Positions 9,553 through 19,046 of a stretch of 64,000 nt of DNA are shown piece after piece. The notes below the pieces were generated by a model that saw only the letters and a program-made list of their open reading frames with translations, was not told the origin of the DNA and did not search any database. The stretch is from Bordetella petrii. GTDB taxonomy: Bacteria; Pseudomonadota; Gammaproteobacteria; Burkholderiales; Burkholderiaceae_B. Within the stretch, counting starts at the first letter, position 1. Each line of letters begins with the position of its first letter. The position numbers and the translations under genes were made by a program. The DNA is taken from contig NZ_JAFMZZ010000001.1 in assembly GCF_017356245.1 (NCBI RefSeq), positions 343,073 through 407,072 of the forward strand. The letters are read 5' to 3'.

Positions 9553-9989
9553 CAGTTCGCCAGCGGCCGGCATACCGGGGTGGCGCTTTGGATGGAAGCC
9601 TGGGCAGCCTGGACTTCCGCCTGGTCCCAGGGCGCGTCGCCCAGCGCCTGCACGGTGACCTGGGACTTGGCCGGGCCATCGGGCTGTGCGCGAATGATTT
9701 CCAGAATTTTGGCAGGCTCGGTTTTCTTGTAGATCCGGATCTCGTTGGGCGCGCCTTTCTGGCCCAGACTGTGATGCGACATATAGACAATGCCGTAGGG
9801 ATGGCGCCGCTGCTCGTGGCACACCCGCACATATTCGCCGGCCCGGCGATAGGCTGCCTGGAAATCGGCCTGCACCGCAAAAGTGGCGGTGGCGCCCGGC
9901 GGATCGCCGGACAACAACCCCTTGCTGGCGCAGCCGCTGAGTGCGACCGCGACGGTCAATACTGCCAGGCCCAAGATGCGCATGTTCAT
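9552..9989 (-). CDS. Putative lipoprotein
   Basis: The 145-residue product starts MNMRILGLAVLTVAVALSGC, a clear type II signal with lipobox ALSGC, so Cys20 would be lipidated. The mature part has a Cys pair (VRVCHEQ and TPVCRPL) that could form a disulfide, and no recognised domain. It is followed by a coupled membrane-protein gene, so the two may act together at the envelope. Confidence 0.7.
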   Translation of the reverse strand: MNMRILGLAVLTVAVALSGCASKGLLSGDPPGATATFAVQADFQAAYRRAGEYVRVCHEQRRHPYGIVYMSHHSLGQKGAPNEIRIYKKTEPAKILEIIRAQPDGPAKSQVTVQALGDAPWDQAEVQAAQASIQSATPVCRPLAN

Positions 9990-10093
9990 TCCCGCCGAAT
10001 CAGTCCAAGGTGGCATTATGCATCAGGCCTGCGGCACCCCGGCGGCGAGATGCCGCCGCGCCCGGATCGGATCGGGCGGGCGGCGGGCAGGCG

Positions 10094-10222
10094 TCAGTCG
10101 GCGGCCTTCTGGATTTTTTCGCCACCGCGTTCGATGTCTTTGCCGGCGCCGGCAATCGTGTTGCAGCCGGCGGAAATGGCTGCCATGGCAAGCAGCGCAA
10201 CGAGCAGGATTCTGTTTTTCAT
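10094..10222 (-). CDS. Entericidin A/B-family lipoprotein
   Basis: The 42-residue product MKNRILLVALLAMAAISAGC... has a lipobox at ISAGC and the entericidin signature NTIAGAGKDIERGGEKIQKAA after it. Entericidins are small membrane lipoproteins linked to stress and cell lysis balance in enterobacteria; the role here is unknown. GGAGAAACC stands just before the ATG. Monocistronic. Confidence 0.9.
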   Translation of the reverse strand: MKNRILLVALLAMAAISAGCNTIAGAGKDIERGGEKIQKAAD

Positions 10223-10399
10223 GGTTTCTCCTTGGCACGGTGAACAACCCGGACGCGCACGGCGTGTCCGGTGCCGGATCGCAGTAAACCGGCAACGCAA
10301 TCATGCACCGTTTCCCGCCGAACCGCCAAGAACAATGCGCAAGCACCCACGTCGGCAGGCACCCCACACGCAAGGGCCGCGATGGTATAGCATGGCAAT

Positions 10400-10750
10400 A
10401 TGCAGAATGATCCTCCCACCGACCAGAACTGGGGCTGGCAGCAGCCCCACTGCCGCGGCCAGGCCGCGCTGGCGCTGTTCATCGACGACCTGCACCGCGT
10501 GCTGCAGGCGCACGCCGCGCAGCAGCTGGCGGTAGCCGCGCCGTTGGCGGCCGCGCAAGAGCAGGTGGATGCCCTGCTTGCGCATTATGTCGAATCGGGC
10601 AAGGCGCCCGACATCTTCGACGGACAGTCGGTTACTTTGAAAGAAGGCGTGGATCGCGACGGCGTGTCGCACACCGTGCCGATTTTTTCGCCGCACCTGA
10701 AACAGGCGCTGGTGGCGATGCTGGGCCGCCCGGGCGGCCGCGCCTCATAG
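10400..10750 (+). CDS. Hypothetical protein
   Basis: A 116-residue soluble protein with many His and Gln residues, an alpha-helical middle part (ALALFIDDLHRVLQAHAAQQLAVAAPLAAAQEQV) and no motif that I recognise. It converges on the next gene, with stop codons two bases apart. Confidence 0.6.
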   Translation: MQNDPPTDQNWGWQQPHCRGQAALALFIDDLHRVLQAHAAQQLAVAAPLAAAQEQVDALLAHYVESGKAPDIFDGQSVTLKEGVDRDGVSHTVPIFSPHLKQALVAMLGRPGGRAS

Positions 10751-10752
10751 CG

Positions 10753-11115
10753 CTACGATTGCACGGCGGCGCTGTCCGCTTCGTGCGCGGCCGCCGCCTG
10801 CATGGGGCCGCTCCAGGGTTGGGTATCGAGCGCCAGGCGGGTTTCCTGGAAACCGCCCAGGCCATCGCGCAGCAGCCCGCTTTGCAGGGCCTGGCCGATG
10901 GCGCGCCGGCACAGCGTTTCGAAATCGTCCGACAGCGACTGGAACGCCCCATCGGGAATGCGCAGCCGCAGGCCGGCATCGGCCTGCGCAACGCCGGCAT
11001 TGCCGATATGCACGTGGGCAGGATAGCCGTGCGGGCACCATACGCCTACGTAGTACCTGCCTTGCGGCCCGATATCGGCGATATAGCCCGGATGATCATA
11101 CTTGGCAGTGCCCAT
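10753..11115 (-). CDS. Hypothetical protein
   Basis: The 120-residue product starts at MGTAKYDHPGYIADIGPQGRYYVGVW, with AGGAGA upstream of the ATG. No known family is evident. The N-terminal half is aromatic-rich with a CPHGYPAHVHIGNAG segment that is probably beta-structured; the C-terminal half is helical. An earlier in-frame ATG at 11154 is less well placed. Confidence 0.6.
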   Translation of the reverse strand: MGTAKYDHPGYIADIGPQGRYYVGVWCPHGYPAHVHIGNAGVAQADAGLRLRIPDGAFQSLSDDFETLCRRAIGQALQSGLLRDGLGGFQETRLALDTQPWSGPMQAAAAHEADSAAVQS

Positions 11116-11180
11116 GGCGCGTCTCCTGGAAAGTCCACCGGTCGGCTCAGGCATGGTATCTCAAGCATTGCTCGGCGCGC

Positions 11181-11212
11181 AAAAAACAAAAGCCCGGCGC
11201 TTGCGCCGGGCC
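11181..11212 (-). terminator. Terminator of the initiator tRNA gene
   Basis: Read on the minus strand, a GGCCCGGCGC/GCGCCGGGC hairpin with an AA loop is followed by TTTTGTTTTTT, starting 10 bases after the CCA end of tRNA-fMet. Confidence 0.9.
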
Positions 11213-11221
11213 TTCATGAAC

Positions 11222-11682
<461 letters not shown>

Positions 11683-11815
11683 TGGGCCACAGGCGTGACA
11701 GGCACACCGACAGGGTTTCTGTACCGCAACAGACAGGTATTTTCTGATCTGTTATGGTGTGGTTTCCTGGGAACTGTGCCTTACGGCGGCCACCCGCCCG
11801 GCGCATGATGCTTGC

Positions 11816-13252
11816 ATGGACGCGCAACCTCTCTACCAGCGCCTGGCCGACCACTATCGCCGCGCCATCCACAGCGGCGTACTGGCGCCGGCCGAACGCA
11901 TGCCATCGGTGCGCGCGCTGGTGCGCACCCATCGGGTCAGCCTGTCGACCGCGCTGCAGGCCTGCCGCCAACTCGAAGACGACGGCCTGATCGAAGCGCG
12001 CCCCCGCTCCGGCTATTTTGTGCGGGCCCGGCATCGTGGCGCCACCCTGCCCGCCCAGGAGCCGGATCCCGGCCAGCCGCTCGACCCGGCCGGCTATGTG
12101 GGCATCCACGACCGGGTATCCGATTTCATCGCCCAATGCGACCGCCACGTCACCAGCGTGAACTTTGCCCTGGCGTCCGCATCCCCCGCGCACTATCCCG
12201 CCGAGGCGCTGAAACAGGCCATGATCCGCACGCTGCGCCGGCATCCCGACATGCTGGTCGGCCGCGTGCCGCCGATGGGCCATCCCGAGCTGCGCGGCGT
12301 GCTGGCGCGGCGCGCGCTGGAACTGGGCATGAACCTGGCCCCCGACGACATTGTGGTCACGCATGGGTGCATCGAGGCACTGAATCTGGCCTTGCGCGCC
12401 GTGGCCAGGGCGGGCGACACCATCGCCGTCGAATCGCCGGTGTATTTCGGGCTGCTGCAGGTTCTGGAAAGCCTGGGCATGCGCGCCCTGGAAATTCCCA
12501 CCAGCCCGCAGCATGGCATATCGGTGGATGCGCTGGAGCTGGCGCTGCAGACCCATCCGCACCTACGCGCCGTGGTGGTGGTGCCCAATTTCCAGAATCC
12601 GCTGGGCTGCGTCATGCCGGACACCGAAAAAGCGCGGCTGGCGGCCCTGTGCGAGCGGCACCAGATCCCGCTGATCGAAGACGATACCTACGGCATGCTT
12701 TGCGACGACAACCAGGTGCGTCCGGCGATCAAATCGTGGGACCACACCGGCAACGTCATTTATTGCGCCTCGATGCACAAGACCCTGGCCCCGGGCATGC
12801 GGCTGGGCTGGATGACGGGCGGACGCTGGGGGTCGCGCACCGCCATGCTGAAATTCGCCCAGAGCCGTCCCAACGAACCGCTGGCCCAGGCCGCGGTGGC
12901 CGAATACATGGGCTCGAAGGCCTACGATCGCCATCTGGTGCGCTTGCGCCAGCAGCTCAAGGTACAGCGCGTGCGGGTCGCCGAGGCCATCGACCGTTAT
13001 TTTCCCGCCGGCACGCGCCTGAACGTGCCGGCCGGCGGCATGCTGCTGTGGGTAGAGATGCCCGGCCAGCGCAGCAGCACGCAGGTGTTCGAACAGGCGC
13101 TGGCCCAGGGCATCCGCATCGCGCCGGGCACGATGTTTTCGAATTCAGACCGCTACAGCCACTTTTTGCGGCTGAGCTGCGGTTCGACCTACACGCCGCA
13201 GATGGACCAGGCCATGCGCGCGCTGGGCGCGATCGTGGCCGGCGGCGGCTGA
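11816..13252 (+). CDS. MocR/PdxR-type regulator: GntR HTH fused to aminotransferase fold
   Basis: The 478-residue protein has an N-terminal GntR winged helix (residues 1-75: LYQRLADHYRRAIHSGVLAPAERMPSVRALV, then RLEDDGLIEARPRSGYFV-like) and a fold-type I aminotransferase domain. The PLP-binding Lys is in YCASMHKTLAPGMRLGW, and the Asp-Thr-Tyr segment LIEDDTYG fits the cofactor pocket. MocR proteins usually act as PLP- or amino-acid-sensing activators of neighbouring genes. The divergent DUF2917-like gene is the nearest candidate. The start at 11816 fits the GntR domain; an in-frame alternative lies at 11759. Confidence 0.92.
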   Translation: MDAQPLYQRLADHYRRAIHSGVLAPAERMPSVRALVRTHRVSLSTALQACRQLEDDGLIEARPRSGYFVRARHRGATLPAQEPDPGQPLDPAGYVGIHDRVSDFIAQCDRHVTSVNFALASASPAHYPAEALKQAMIRTLRRHPDMLVGRVPPMGHPELRGVLARRALELGMNLAPDDIVVTHGCIEALNLALRAVARAGDTIAVESPVYFGLLQVLESLGMRALEIPTSPQHGISVDALELALQTHPHLRAVVVVPNFQNPLGCVMPDTEKARLAALCERHQIPLIEDDTYGMLCDDNQVRPAIKSWDHTGNVIYCASMHKTLAPGMRLGWMTGGRWGSRTAMLKFAQSRPNEPLAQAAVAEYMGSKAYDRHLVRLRQQLKVQRVRVAEAIDRYFPAGTRLNVPAGGMLLWVEMPGQRSSTQVFEQALAQGIRIAPGTMFSNSDRYSHFLRLSCGSTYTPQMDQAMRALGAIVAGGG

Positions 13253-13385
13253 AACGCGCAGTTCAGTCAGGCGCAGTTCAGTCAGGATTTGACCGCTTTA
13301 CCCAAGCTGTTGTTGCACAAGGATATTTCCGGCCTGTGCCCAGGCTATCCCAAGACTTGTCCACAGAAGCTGTGAGTAAACCGGA

Positions 13386-13631
13386 CTATTTCAGCGCAGC
13401 CTGCACGGCATCGCGCACACTTTCAAAGCCCGCCACATACTGCGGGTTTTCGGAACGCGCCAGCAGGCTGGAATAATTTTGTTCGAGCTGGGCCTCGATG
13501 GCTTCGCGCAGGCCGGGCGACGACTTGGCCAAGTGCAGCATCGACGCCATGACGGCATTCAGCGCGTCGATGCGGCCGCCCTGGTGCGAAATGGTATGCA
13601 CGATAACGGCGATTTGTTCCTGGGTATCCAT
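13386..13631 (-). CDS. Hypothetical small helical protein
   Basis: The 81-residue product, MDTQEQIAVIVHTISHQGGRI..., is predicted to be all alpha, with an amphipathic N-terminal helix and a LREAIEAQLEQNYSSLLARSENPQYVAGF segment. No family is recognised. A GAGG stands 6 bases upstream of the ATG; a longer in-frame start adds low-complexity residues. Confidence 0.6.
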   Translation of the reverse strand: MDTQEQIAVIVHTISHQGGRIDALNAVMASMLHLAKSSPGLREAIEAQLEQNYSSLLARSENPQYVAGFESVRDAVQAALK

Positions 13632-13788
13632 ATAGCCTCGCAAGATGAGTTTCCTGCCGGGCATCCTAGCACGCACGCCGCTTGGCAAAGCGGCAGCCGG
13701 CACGCTAGCATTTATGCATGGAACCGCCATGCCGGGCGCGCCGGCCGGGCCTGCCCGGCGGCGCATCCGGCCTCACCGGAGCCGCGCC

Positions 13789-14409
13789 ATGAAAACCCTG
13801 CAGCACTATGTTCCGCCCAGCCCCCAGGCCTTGCGCGGCCTGCAAGACGCGCTGGGATACAGCAACACGCAAATGGCCCAGCTGGCGGGCCTGGACGACC
13901 AGGCAGCCTGGCAGGCATTCACTGCAACCCCCACCGTTCATCGCCTGGGCAGGCAGCGCGTGTTCTACATGGCCGCGCGGCTGGCGCTGGAACCCGCCCA
14001 ATGGCGCGCCGTGCTCGCGCGCATGCGCACCATCGGCGCCCGCTTCGATGACCACGACGATGCCCCGCCACCGCCGCTGTCCGGCGCCTACCGCAAGCGG
14101 GGCGCCGGCCGTCCCGTCACGCGCGAGGCCAAGCTGGGCATGACCCTGGTCAGCGCGACCGGCGCCTTCCACGAAATGGAGCAGTTGCGGGAATTCGCGC
14201 ACTTTGCCGACGACTACGGCGTCAGCCAGTTCGTCGACAGCGCCGGCTATGACGGCAGGACCGACACATGCCGCTTCACGCTGAAGGATGTCGAACACTT
14301 GGCGCCGGCCCAGAAAGACCGGATATTCGACGCGGCCGCCAAGACCATTGCCCAGTTCGAGTTCGACGGCCGCATCTATCATGGCGGGCTGCCCACCGAG
14401 CCGGACTGA
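13789..14409 (+). CDS. Hypothetical protein with XRE-like N-terminus
   Basis: The 206-residue protein starts MKTLQHYVPPSPQALRGLQDALGYSNTQMAQLAG. The segment LRGLQDALGYSNTQMAQLAGLDDQAAWQAF looks like a helix-turn-helix of the XRE kind. The C-terminal half (FADDYGVSQFVDSAGYDGRTDTCRFTLKDVEHL) is not recognised. It is followed by an Lrp-family gene 71 bases downstream. Confidence 0.65.
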   Translation: MKTLQHYVPPSPQALRGLQDALGYSNTQMAQLAGLDDQAAWQAFTATPTVHRLGRQRVFYMAARLALEPAQWRAVLARMRTIGARFDDHDDAPPPPLSGAYRKRGAGRPVTREAKLGMTLVSATGAFHEMEQLREFAHFADDYGVSQFVDSAGYDGRTDTCRFTLKDVEHLAPAQKDRIFDAAAKTIAQFEFDGRIYHGGLPTEPD

Positions 14410-14480
14410 ACCGGCGCATTGACTTGCCGGGCGGCAGCCCTGTATTTTGCATACAGCGCCCTGCCCGCCCCGTTCTTGCC

Positions 14481-14939
14481 ATGCCCGACAAACTCGATGC
14501 CATCGACCGCCAGCTGCTCAGCCTGTTGCAGGCCAATGCGCGCGAGCCCGCCGCGATTCTGGCGCGCAAACTGAAATTGGCGCGCAGCACGGTCGTGGGC
14601 CGGCTGGCACGGCTGGAACGCGACGGCGCCATCGCGGGCTATGGCGTGCGCCTTGGACACAGGCTGGAAGACGCCGCCGTGCGGGCGTACTGCTTTATCA
14701 GCGTGCTGCCCAAGACGCCAGCGGCGGTGATACGCGAACTGGGCAAGATCCCCGAAGTGGAAGAGGTATCGTCAGTCAGCGGGCCGTTCGATTACCTGGT
14801 GTTCCTGCGCTGCGAAACCCATGAGCAGCTCGACGACCTGCTCGATCACATCGGCCTGCTCGACGGCGTCAAGCAGACCCAGACATCGATCGTGCTCAGC
14901 CGCAAGCTCGACCGCCGCAATGCCATCGGCCCGGGCTGA
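14481..14939 (+). CDS. Lrp/AsnC-family transcriptional regulator
   Basis: A 152-residue regulator. The N-terminal HTH (residues 1-60) contains LDAIDRQLLSLLQANAREPAAILARKLKLARSTVVGRLARLERDGAI, and the C-terminal RAM domain has EVEEVSSVSGPFDYLVFLRC. Such proteins bind amino acids and control amino-acid metabolism and transport. Its targets are unknown here. Confidence 0.92.
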   Translation: MPDKLDAIDRQLLSLLQANAREPAAILARKLKLARSTVVGRLARLERDGAIAGYGVRLGHRLEDAAVRAYCFISVLPKTPAAVIRELGKIPEVEEVSSVSGPFDYLVFLRCETHEQLDDLLDHIGLLDGVKQTQTSIVLSRKLDRRNAIGPG

Positions 14940-15019
14940 ACCCGCGGGGCCGGCGCGCGCGCTTGCATGACCCCCGCCAGGTGCTTTGTAATAGCACTGA
15001 TTTCATTCGTGGAACCTTC

Positions 15020-15337
15020 ATGCTGCTTCGTCCTCTATCCTGCGCCCTGGCGCTTTCCCTGCTTTCCGCATGCGCCAGCATGAGCGAAGTGTCCACCACG
15101 GGCGCCGATACCTATCGCGTCACATACAACGCCGGCGCCAAATTCCAGACCTGGGTAGAAGTGAAGAATATCGCCCGCAAGCAGGCCGAAGACCATTGCG
15201 AATCGCTGGGCCAGCGCCTGTCGCAGCCCAAGGTTACGTCGAACCACGCAACCGGCCTGATGGCCAAGGAAGCCACCATCGACTTCACCTGCGTGGACAA
15301 GCCGGCTCCCAAGAACAGCGGCGCGGCGGGCTCGTAG
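15020..15337 (+). CDS. Putative lipoprotein
   Basis: A 105-residue product, MLLRPLSCALALSLLSAC..., with a lipobox LLSAC. The mature part (YRVTYNAGAKFQTWVEVKNIARKQAEDHCESLG) resembles small YecR-like envelope lipoproteins, but no firm family can be given. Confidence 0.7.
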   Translation: MLLRPLSCALALSLLSACASMSEVSTTGADTYRVTYNAGAKFQTWVEVKNIARKQAEDHCESLGQRLSQPKVTSNHATGLMAKEATIDFTCVDKPAPKNSGAAGS

Positions 15338-15431
15338 CGGGGGCCGCCAGGCGCCGCGGCGGCCGTGCATGCCAATCCGGCGCCCTGAAGCGCCGGATTT
15401 TGCTATTGCCGCGCGGCGCGCCCGCCCGGCG

Positions 15432-16025
15432 TCAGAGGTCGACCTTGGCGATTTTCGCGCCTTCGAGCGACACACCCGCCATCAACCCGCCATTGTTCAT
15501 GACAAAGCCCACGATGGGCTGCTTGGCGGTATTGGTGTCGATGCGGCCATTGGCCCCCACATTGGCCACCGCCACCGATGCATCGGCGCCGACCGTCCAG
15601 CCATTGCTGTTGCGGAACTGCGCCAGCGCCTGATCCGTCATGAACAACAGCACCACTGCCTTGGACTGCGCGCCGGCCTGGAAGCCGATCGAGCCCGCCG
15701 TCGTGCTGTAGTAGCCGGCATTGGCGCCGCCCACCCGCAGCACGCCCTTGCCGTGCTGGGCGCCCACGATAAAGCTGGCGCTGAGCACCGACGGGAACAC
15801 CAGCACGCCTTTCGCGCGCTGAACCAGGTCTTTGGCCTGCGGCGAAGTCTCGTACAGCTTGCTCAGCGTAGCGTCGGCGCCGCTGTTGATTTCCTGGCGC
15901 TGTTCGGTCGCGCTGGCCGACGCCTCGGGCTTGGTGGTGGTGCAGCCCGACATCACCATTGCGCCCAGGGCCAGAGCCATCGCGGCCGTGGCGGCGCGCC
16001 GCAGTGTGGAGGATGTATTCAGCAT
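15432..16025 (-). CDS. YSC84/BPSL1445-type lipoprotein
   Basis: A 197-residue exported lipoprotein starting MLNTSSTLRRAATAAMALALG, with lipobox VMSGC and an ideal AGGAG before the ATG. The mature domain is the Ysc84 (actin-binding domain-like) fold: QRAKGVLVFPSVLSASFIVGAQHGKGVLRV, GYYSTTAGSIGFQAGAQSKAVVLLFMT and GWTVGADASVAVANVGANG. Bacterial members bind lipids or are immunodominant surface antigens; the role is not settled. Confidence 0.88.
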   Translation of the reverse strand: MLNTSSTLRRAATAAMALALGAMVMSGCTTTKPEASASATEQRQEINSGADATLSKLYETSPQAKDLVQRAKGVLVFPSVLSASFIVGAQHGKGVLRVGGANAGYYSTTAGSIGFQAGAQSKAVVLLFMTDQALAQFRNSNGWTVGADASVAVANVGANGRIDTNTAKQPIVGFVMNNGGLMAGVSLEGAKIAKVDL

Positions 16026-16193
16026 GGAACGCTCCTGTTGTTCTTGAAGGGACGCTTTCACTGTACTCGCCTGTTCGCGGCCAGGACACACTGGCAGGCA
16101 AGACATCCCTGCCAATTGCAACAAGGGGATTCTCCACGCGCCCCCCAGCGGCCGGCGGTAGTTATCCGTTACGTCTGGCGCCAGGCGGGCCGA

Positions 16194-17960
16194 TCAGCGT
16201 CCCAGGGCATAGGCCGGGCGGCGCGGATCGGCAGCGCCCCAGCGTATGCCGGTATCGGTGTCGTGGCGCACCACGCACATGGCGCCGGCCCGCCAATTGC
16301 GGTCGCGCCACCACTGCACCGTATGGCCCATGCCCGCCAGCGCGTCCCCCACCGGTCGGGCCACCAGGTCTTCGATCATCAGGCGGCCAGGCTGCACGCT
16401 GTGCGGTTCGAATGACGAGGGAAAACTGAAAGTGGCGAAGCGCGGCGCCTCGACAGCCTGCTGCGGATCCATGCCGAAGACCTCCATGTTCAGGAAGGTT
16501 TGCAGCATGGCCTGGCATTGCACGTCGCCGCCAGGCGTGCCGAATGGCATGACATAGCTGCCCGGCCGCAGCGCCAGCGAAGGATTCGGTGTCAGCCGCG
16601 GACGGCGTCCGGGGCCGATGGCGCTGGCGTGGCCGCGTTCGGCCCATGACTGGCTGCCGCGGCTGGATGCGCACAGGCCCGTGCCCGGAATGACTGGCGT
16701 ATTGTAGGAACCGTCGCTGGGCGTGGCCGAAAAGGCGTTGCCATGCTTGTCCACCACCGCCACGTACGAGGTGTCCAGGCGCGGATCGGTGCGGCGGGTG
16801 TCTTCGGGCGCGAACATGCGCGGCGCCGACAGGCCGGCATCGGCCAGATCGCCCGCCGGCGGAATATCGGGCCCGGCGCGGTCGGCCAGAATCATCGCCA
16901 GGCGCTTGCGCGCATAGGCCTTCGACAGCAAGATGTCTTGCGGCACGGCCTTGTGGCGCGGGTCGCCGTAGTGCACCTCGCGGTCGGCAAAGGCCAGTTT
17001 GATGGCCTCGGTCAGCAAGTGGATATACGGCGCGGAATTGTGCCCCAGCGCACGCAGGTCGCGGGATTCCAGGATGTTCAGCATCTGCAGCAACGTCGGC
17101 CCCTGGCACCAGAAGCCGCAGCTATACAGCTGCGTGCCGTGGAAATCGGTGGTCAGGGCGGGCTCGACGTCAACCGAGAAACCGCGCAGGTCGTCGTGCG
17201 TCATCAACCCGCCGTGCTGGCGGTGGTAGTCGACAATGGCGGCGGCAATGTCGCCCTGGTAGAACGCGCGGCGCGCCGCATCCAGGCCGGCCAGGCGGCC
17301 GCCCGCGGCATGGGCGCGCTCTTGGTCGGCCATGTATTGCAGGCTGGCCGCCAGGTCGGCCTGGCGGAAGATCTCGCCCGCGGCCACCGGCCGGCCACCC
17401 GGAAGATAGACGGCGGCGCTGGATGGCCAGCGGAGATAATCGTCCTGGTGGTCCGCCAGGACTTCGGCCATCAAGGGATACATTACGAAACCGTCGCGGG
17501 CGAAGCCGATGGCGGCGGCCGCCACATCGCCGAACGAGAACGTACCGAAGCGCTCCAGCGCCGTGATCCATGCATCCGGCGCGGCGGGAATCACCGTACG
17601 CAGCACGCCGGCCGGAATGCGGCCGCCGTGCTTGCCCAGGAACAGGTCCAGGCTGGCCGCCCGGGGCCACCAGCCCAGGCCCGATATGCTCCACACCTTG
17701 CGCGTGACGGCCTCGTACACCAGGCACGGCGCCACGCCCCCCACATTCACGATATCGCTTTGCACTACGCCCAGCGCAATGCCCGCCGCCACGCCCGCGT
17801 CGACCGCATTGCCGCCGGCCTGCAGGATCTGCTCGCCGGCCTGGGCGGCCAGGTAGTGTCCGGCCGAAATCATGTGGTCCAGGCCGGCCAGGGTGGGACG
17901 CATGGACAGCGGCGCGCTGCCTTGCGTCAGGTCGGGATCGGTGGATGTCGTGGTGGCCAT
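16194..17960 (-). CDS. Gamma-glutamyltransferase-family enzyme
   Basis: The 588-residue protein starts MATTTSTDPDLTQGSAPL. It follows the family order: a large-subunit part with QILQAGGNAVDAGVAAGIALGVVQ, and a small-subunit part beginning near DTSYVAVVDKHGNAFSATPSDG, where the Thr of DTSYV corresponds to the autoprocessing nucleophile. Later PFGTPGGDVQCQAMLQ is the GTPGG substrate loop. No signal peptide is seen, so it may be cytoplasmic, as in gamma-glutamyl-amine or acylase relatives. It is last in a minus-strand run with a Bug receptor and an FAD oxidoreductase, pointing to use of a gamma-glutamyl or acyl-amino acid. Confidence 0.85.
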   Translation of the reverse strand: MATTTSTDPDLTQGSAPLSMRPTLAGLDHMISAGHYLAAQAGEQILQAGGNAVDAGVAAGIALGVVQSDIVNVGGVAPCLVYEAVTRKVWSISGLGWWPRAASLDLFLGKHGGRIPAGVLRTVIPAAPDAWITALERFGTFSFGDVAAAAIGFARDGFVMYPLMAEVLADHQDDYLRWPSSAAVYLPGGRPVAAGEIFRQADLAASLQYMADQERAHAAGGRLAGLDAARRAFYQGDIAAAIVDYHRQHGGLMTHDDLRGFSVDVEPALTTDFHGTQLYSCGFWCQGPTLLQMLNILESRDLRALGHNSAPYIHLLTEAIKLAFADREVHYGDPRHKAVPQDILLSKAYARKRLAMILADRAGPDIPPAGDLADAGLSAPRMFAPEDTRRTDPRLDTSYVAVVDKHGNAFSATPSDGSYNTPVIPGTGLCASSRGSQSWAERGHASAIGPGRRPRLTPNPSLALRPGSYVMPFGTPGGDVQCQAMLQTFLNMEVFGMDPQQAVEAPRFATFSFPSSFEPHSVQPGRLMIEDLVARPVGDALAGMGHTVQWWRDRNWRAGAMCVVRHDTDTGIRWGAADPRRPAYALGR

Positions 17961-17977
17961 GGTGTGCGCCTGGATTA

Positions 17978-19003
17978 TTAGTGAGGTTTGATGCCGATGC
18001 GGCGGGTGACGTCTTCCCACTTGCGATATTCGGCCTCGATGAACTGGCGGAATTCTTCAGGGGTGTTGCCGCGCGCCAGCACATCGCGCTCTTCAAGGGC
18101 GGTGCGCATGGCGGGGGTCTTCAGCGCGGCCACGGTGGCCTGCTGCACCTTGTCGATAATGGGCTGCGGCGTGCCGGCTGGCGCCAGCAGCCCATACCAC
18201 GAGCCGCCCACCAGTTGCGGATAACCGGCTTCGATCGTGGTGGGAATATCGGGCGCCTTGGCCAGCCGCTGGTCATGCAAGATGGCCAGCGCCTTGAGCT
18301 TGCCCTGGCGTATCAGCGGCAAGGTCGTGCCCGGGGTTTCCAGGGTGTACTGCACATAGCCGCCGATCAGGTCATTGACCAGGGCCGAGCTGCCCTTGTA
18401 CGGCACGTTCACTGTCTTGATGCCCGCCTCCATGTTGAGCAGCTCGCAGAAAAAATAATTGGCGGTACTGTTGCCCGGCGACGCGTAATTGATCTCGCCG
18501 GGATGCTGCCGCGCGTACTCCACCAATTCGGGCAGCGTATTGGGCGGGAATGCCGGATTGGCCACCAGTATGAACGGCCCATTGCCCACCAGCGTGATGG
18601 GATCGAGATCTTTCATGGGATCGTACTGCAGCCCCTTCATGGTCAGGGGCGCGCCGGTCAGTGGCGAAGCGGTGGCAAACAGCAGGGTGTAGCCGTCGGG
18701 CGCGGAGCGCACCACTTGCTGGGTGGCAATGGTGCCGCTGGCGCCCGGGCGGTTCTCGACCACCACCTGCTGGCCCAGGCTGTCCGAGAACTGCTGGGCC
18801 AGCAGGCGCGCCACGGTATCGGTGCCGCCGCCGGGCGGATAACCCACCACCAGGCGGATCGGTTGCTCGGGCCAGCCCACGGCCGGATCCGGCGCCGCGC
18901 GGGCCGGCATCCCCGCGGCCAGCGCCGCGCCGCCCAGCAGGCCCGCCACGAACCGGCGGCGCCCAGGCGTGCCGCTCGTGTCATCAGCTACAGCGTTCAC
19001 CAT
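17978..19003 (-). CDS. Bug-family (TctC-like) periplasmic binding protein
   Basis: A 341-residue exported receptor. The twin-arginine signal GRRRFVAGLLGGAALAAG precedes the mature domain. The Bug signature is clear: WPEQPIRLVVGYPPGGGTDTVARLLAQQ, VVENRPGASGTIATQQV, and INYASPGNSTANYFFCELL with VPYKGSSALVNDLIGG. These proteins capture carboxylates or amino-acid-like compounds, often without a linked transporter. It has AAGGAGAG upstream. It sits between the oxidoreductase and gamma-glutamyltransferase-like genes, probably in one operon. Confidence 0.92.
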   Translation of the reverse strand: MVNAVADDTSGTPGRRRFVAGLLGGAALAAGMPARAAPDPAVGWPEQPIRLVVGYPPGGGTDTVARLLAQQFSDSLGQQVVVENRPGASGTIATQQVVRSAPDGYTLLFATASPLTGAPLTMKGLQYDPMKDLDPITLVGNGPFILVANPAFPPNTLPELVEYARQHPGEINYASPGNSTANYFFCELLNMEAGIKTVNVPYKGSSALVNDLIGGYVQYTLETPGTTLPLIRQGKLKALAILHDQRLAKAPDIPTTIEAGYPQLVGGSWYGLLAPAGTPQPIIDKVQQATVAALKTPAMRTALEERDVLARGNTPEEFRQFIEAEYRKWEDVTRRIGIKPH

Positions 19004-19046
19004 AGAAACTCTCCTTGGTTGATCCGAATCGTCAGGCCCTTACGGC

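Noticed and set aside
13256..13285. Tandem GCGCAGTTCAGTCAG repeat after the MocR gene
   Set aside because: Only two copies, no gene or structure attached; probably a small slippage duplication.
13340..13380. DnaA-box-like TTGTCCACA near 13357
   Set aside because: A single site with no cluster, and no origin-type genes nearby.
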